This document shows, in pieces, positions 43,325-45,743 of a DNA stretch of 45,743 nucleotides. Source of the DNA: Candidatus Caccovicinus merdipullorum. Lineage in GTDB: Bacteria; Bacillota; Clostridia; Lachnospirales; Lachnospiraceae. A model generated the notes under the pieces. The model saw only the letters and a list, made by a program, of their open reading frames with translations, had not been told where the DNA came from and searched no databases. How positions within the stretch are numbered: position 1 is the first letter of the stretch; each line of letters opens with the position of its first letter. The stretch spans positions 1 to 45,743 of the forward strand of contig DVKS01000015.1 of the NCBI GenBank assembly GCA_018715905.1, written 5' to 3'. A program made the translations under genes and the position numbers.

Positions 43325-44902
43325 TTACTCCATTGCATTCAGAGAATCAACGATCATCTGAGACCACTCTGCACCGCCCTCAGATTCGAAGCGAGCATAT
43401 GCCTCATCGAGGGAAATACCCTGTACAACTACATCAGCAATGATGGAGTTCTTCAGCGTGGTCAGATCGCCGTTGTAGGTAGCCATTTCCTCGGTAGAAG
43501 GAATCAGCTGTGCCTGTACACAGTTGTCATTAAAGATCTGCTGAGAATTCTTGCTCTCTTCCGGAACAGCGTTGATGCCAGGATCATTCTCCCAGGTTAC
43601 GATAGACAGCATGGGATCGATGTGGGCCTTGGTATACTGAGTTCCGGGCTTCTCCAGACTTTCCTTCATATGGAATTCACCCTCTGCGTAGGTATTGCCG
43701 CAAACAGTCTCAGCCTTGGTAGACCAGTGAACATCCTCTACACCGTAAGACCATAAGGTCTGCATATCGCCGCCATCCAGCATGGATTCGATGAGATACT
43801 TGAATACGCCTTCGGGATTCTCACAGGAAGCGGTGATGCACCATACCGGTGAGTTTCTCTCGGTGTAAGCGCCCAGCTCAGCAATCGGCGGAAGAGCAAC
43901 TAACTCGCCGTCACGTCCATTTGCTTCCAGGTTGGTCTTTAAGTTGGTGTTCCAGGTTCCAGCCCAGTAGGTAAATACGCCGAATTTGTCCTCATAGAAC
44001 TTATTGCGGCAGTCATTGGTGCCGTTAGTTAAGCTTTCCTTATCAATATAGCCTGCTGCATACGCCTCTCTCAGTCTGGTCAGAGCATCTCTGAAGTTGT
44101 CCTGAGTAAAGCCGTCATACCAAACGCCGTCCTCGCCCTGTACGAAGGAAGGATAAGCATCCTGATAGAATTCAGGCAGGTAGTTGGTATAGGGAGCCTC
44201 AACAGCGATAATACCAGCTGCAGATACGCCGTAGGTATCGCCGTCAACGCCGTTTCCATCCGGATCGCCGGTGGTAAATGCTTCCAGCATTGCCAGATAC
44301 TCGTCGTAGTTAGTAGGAGCTTCCAGTCCGCAGTTGTCCAGCCATGCTTTCTTTACATAAGTAACACAGCCGTTGCCTCTGGTAACCGGGAATCCGAATA
44401 ACTGGCCATTGATCTTCATGTTCTCAATAACGTCCTCACCGGTAACACGGCCGGAAGCCTTCAGCTCAGAATTATCCCAGGCAGCCGTCATATCCCACAG
44501 AGCGCCTTCCTCAGCATATCCAGAATAATAAGAAGAGGAAAGGATCATTGCATCCGGCCAGTTCTCTGGACCAGAAGCAAAGGTCTGTCCAACTACATCA
44601 TAGTAAGCATCGTGATCAGGCTGGATGATCTCCAGGTCAATACCGGTCAGTTCTTCCCATCTTGCCTCAAACTTGTCTCTGGCGTTAACCTGCGTGAACA
44701 CGGTACCGTCTACCATAATCGTAATCTTTTCCGGTTTCTCGATACCATCCTCAGAAGCAGCAGCGGTATCTCCGCCCTCTGCTGCGGTGTTAGCAGTATC
44801 TCCGCTGTCAGCGGTATCTCCGCCGCCGGAGCATCCGGTCAGACCCAAAGTTGCTGCCATTGTTACAGCCATACCAGCTGCGAGCATTTTCTTAACCTTC
44901 AT
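43325..44902 (-). CDS. Extracellular carbohydrate-binding lipoprotein (LplA type)
   Basis: Solute-binding protein of a CUT1 sugar importer, 525 residues. The signal peptide MKVKKMLAAGMAVTMAATLG leads to the lipobox LTGC (Cys24). An Asp/Ala/Gly-rich linker follows, then the two-lobe binding fold (about 55-520). The large size suits complex oligosaccharides. GGGAGGTAAAAA precedes the ATG, and a good promoter lies upstream. It is the first gene of the transporter operon. Confidence 0.93.
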   Translation of the reverse strand: MKVKKMLAAGMAVTMAATLGLTGCSGGGDTADSGDTANTAAEGGDTAAASEDGIEKPEKITIMVDGTVFTQVNARDKFEARWEELTGIDLEIIQPDHDAYYDVVGQTFASGPENWPDAMILSSSYYSGYAEEGALWDMTAAWDNSELKASGRVTGEDVIENMKINGQLFGFPVTRGNGCVTYVKKAWLDNCGLEAPTNYDEYLAMLEAFTTGDPDGNGVDGDTYGVSAAGIIAVEAPYTNYLPEFYQDAYPSFVQGEDGVWYDGFTQDNFRDALTRLREAYAAGYIDKESLTNGTNDCRNKFYEDKFGVFTYWAGTWNTNLKTNLEANGRDGELVALPPIAELGAYTERNSPVWCITASCENPEGVFKYLIESMLDGGDMQTLWSYGVEDVHWSTKAETVCGNTYAEGEFHMKESLEKPGTQYTKAHIDPMLSIVTWENDPGINAVPEESKNSQQIFNDNCVQAQLIPSTEEMATYNGDLTTLKNSIIADVVVQGISLDEAYARFESEGGAEWSQMIVDSLNAME

Positions 44903-44932
44903 TTTTTACCTCCCATATTTCTTTTTACTTTT

Positions 44933-44944
44933 CAGGTGCGCACC
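44933..44944. promoter_or_regulatory. Perfect palindrome AGGTGCGCACCT downstream of the transporter start site
   Basis: A 12-bp perfect dyad about 8-20 bases after the predicted transcription start of the binding-protein gene. Its GTGCGCAC core recurs at 43291-43298, just after the same gene. The position suits a repressor or an RNA 5'-end element. Confidence 0.5.
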
Positions 44945-44957
44945 TTTTTTACAGTGC

Positions 44958-44986
44958 TATCATAACATCCTTTTCGAACAATTTCA
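44958..44986 (-). promoter_or_regulatory. Sigma-A promoter of the sugar transporter operon
   Basis: TTGAAA (44981-44986) and TATGAT (44958-44963), 17 bases apart, read toward the binding-protein gene. Confidence 0.75.
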
Positions 44987-45190
44987 ACGCACATTTTTTC
45001 ATATTCTTGTTCACATTTATCTAAAATGCCCTGTTTTCGGTTTTTATGCTGGTCATTTTGTATGTTTTTTCTTTTTTCTTATAGGGAAAGCATCCAAAAA
45101 CACGCCTGTATTTTTGGCGTAATTTTTGTTCTTTTCTACCGTACATTTTTTACGTTCAATTTACAGAATTTAATTTTTTATGTTTTTCAG

Positions 45191-45219
45191 TTGCTTTTCT
45201 TGGGATTCTCTTCTATAAT
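45191..45219 (+). promoter_or_regulatory. Sigma-A promoter of the membrane sensor gene
   Basis: TTGCTT (45191-45196) and a perfect TATAAT (45214-45219), 17 bases apart, read toward the partial gene at 45270. Confidence 0.7.
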
Positions 45220-45227
45220 TTCAATTA

Positions 45228-45262
45228 TAAAAAAGTACGGTATTAATAAAAAAGTGTGGTAT
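45228..45262. repeat. Tandem 16-bp direct repeats at the sensor-gene start site
   Basis: TAAAAAAGTACGGTAT (45228-45243) is repeated as TAAAAAAGTGTGGTAT (45247-45262), 14/16 identical with a 19-base period. They begin at about the predicted transcription start. A related inverted copy, TACCGTACATTTTTTA, lies at 45137-45152. This is a candidate binding array for autoregulation. Confidence 0.5.
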
Positions 45263-45269
45263 AGAACGT

Positions 45270-45743
45270 ATGTTTAAAATCTTCAAAAAGAACCGGCTGT
45301 CGAAAAGCCAGTTTTTAATTTCCTATATTTTAATTCTCGGGATCATCCTGATTATCGGGATGGCTCTTTATTATGCAACTTACCGGCAGGTAAACAACGG
45401 CATTCATCAGCAGAACCGGCAGGCTCTTTCTTCTGCCATAGCTGAGATGGACGATACGCTGGCGCTGATGAGCGCCGCAGCCCGCCAGGTTGCTTCAAAC
45501 CGCGAATTTAACCAGCTGTCTCAGCTGACCAGTTCCGCTGATCCCGATTTCTTTTATCGGGCATTTGCGGCCCAGACCGGCCTGAAGTCCCTGACGCCGG
45601 TGGAATTTCTGCTGCCCACAGCAAGTTCTTACCTTTACATGGGCAACTCCAACTATATTATATCCCCTTCCCGGTTCGTAAATTTTGACTCCTATGTACG
45701 GTATGATTCAAATTACGATATTGGTTCGGAAACGCTCCGTCCC
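45270..45743 (+). CDS. Membrane-anchored sensory regulator (N-terminal part), probably YesS-like AraC type
   Basis: Runs off the right edge; 158 residues are visible. A basic start, MFKIFKKNRLSKSQF, leads into one membrane helix (about 16-38, LISYILILGIILIIGMALYY). An extracellular region beginning TYRQVNNGIHQQNRQALSSA follows, typical of a Cache-like sensor. In clostridial sugar loci such an N-terminus belongs either to a YesS-like AraC regulator or to a YesM-like histidine kinase; the deciding C-terminus is missing. Position, divergent from an LplABC operon, favours a regulator of this locus. The ribosome binding site is poor. Confidence 0.75.
   Translation, partial: MFKIFKKNRLSKSQFLISYILILGIILIIGMALYYATYRQVNNGIHQQNRQALSSAIAEMDDTLALMSAAARQVASNREFNQLSQLTSSADPDFFYRAFAAQTGLKSLTPVEFLLPTASSYLYMGNSNYIISPSRFVNFDSYVRYDSNYDIGSETLRP

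Larger units (their letters stand above)
44905..45269. other. Divergent regulatory region of the sugar locus
   Basis: 365 bases without a gene. It holds the transporter promoter (44958-44986), a 12-bp perfect palindrome (44933-44944), the promoter of the sensor gene (45191-45219) and direct repeats just downstream of it (45228-45262). The remaining 45000-45190 is AT-rich with long T runs, and I see no coding potential in it. Confidence 0.7.

Overview
The window looks like a stretch of chromosome from a gut-type Lachnospiraceae (Clostridia). The evidence is the mid-range G+C, AGGAGG-type ribosome binding sites throughout, sigma-A promoters spaced 17 bp, and the gene set: plsX-acpP-rnc-smc-ftsY, ylxM-ffh-rpsP-khpA-rimM-trmD, rplS-lepB-rbgA, ECF and LplABC-type transporters, and a membrane-anchored sensory regulator. 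I see no rRNA, tRNA, CRISPR array, prophage or insertion sequence. Almost all genes lie on the minus strand. The plus-strand exceptions are an isochorismatase-type hydrolase, a PfkB kinase, a small serine recombinase and the truncated gene at the right edge.

Layout, right to left (mostly the direction of transcription). (1) 33970-45743 is a carbohydrate-utilisation locus. It has a truncated membrane-anchored sensor gene (plus strand), a lipoprotein sugar-binding protein with two LplB/LplC-type permeases, then two GH43 enzymes (one with N-terminal ankyrin repeats), a CE12-type esterase, an exporter-fold ABC protein, a YesL/DUF624 membrane protein and a polysaccharide deacetylase-like protein. 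The enzymes have no signal peptides, which fits import of decorated hemicellulose or pectin oligosaccharides followed by trimming in the cytoplasm. (2) 32377-33885: a zinc-ribbon membrane protein and a lone serine recombinase, divergently transcribed. (3) 25729-32276: plsX-acpP-rnc-smc-ftsY, the phospholipid/RNA/chromosome/SRP-receptor block. (4) 20059-25663: ilvA, a CLC antiporter, a lipoprotein, a cytosolic ParB-like/BMP fusion and a metallophosphoesterase, all closely packed. (5) 17082-20078: a PfkB kinase and a GH13 amylase diverge from a palindromic double promoter. (6) 12446-17085: an isochorismatase-like hydrolase diverges from a nucleoside phosphorylase that heads an ECF transporter operon. 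(7) 6301-12379: ylxM-ffh-rpsP-khpA-rimM-trmD-tcdA-DUF512 radical SAM protein and a small cysteine-containing ORF, closed by terminators. (8) 1-6041: a heterodimeric ABC exporter, cytidine deaminase, then rplS-lepB-rbgA, with rbgA cut by the window edge.

The classic Firmicutes cluster smc-ftsY-ylxM-ffh-rpsP-khpA-rimM-trmD-rplS-lepB-rbgA is present in order but split in two places by metabolic and transport genes. The most unusual items are the ankyrin-GH43 fusion, the apparently cytosolic ParB-like/BMP protein coupled by a 47-bp overlap to a metallophosphoesterase with an altered first metal motif, a 26-residue ORF with a near-ideal ribosome binding site, and several well-defined but unassigned regulatory palindromes and repeats next to promoters.
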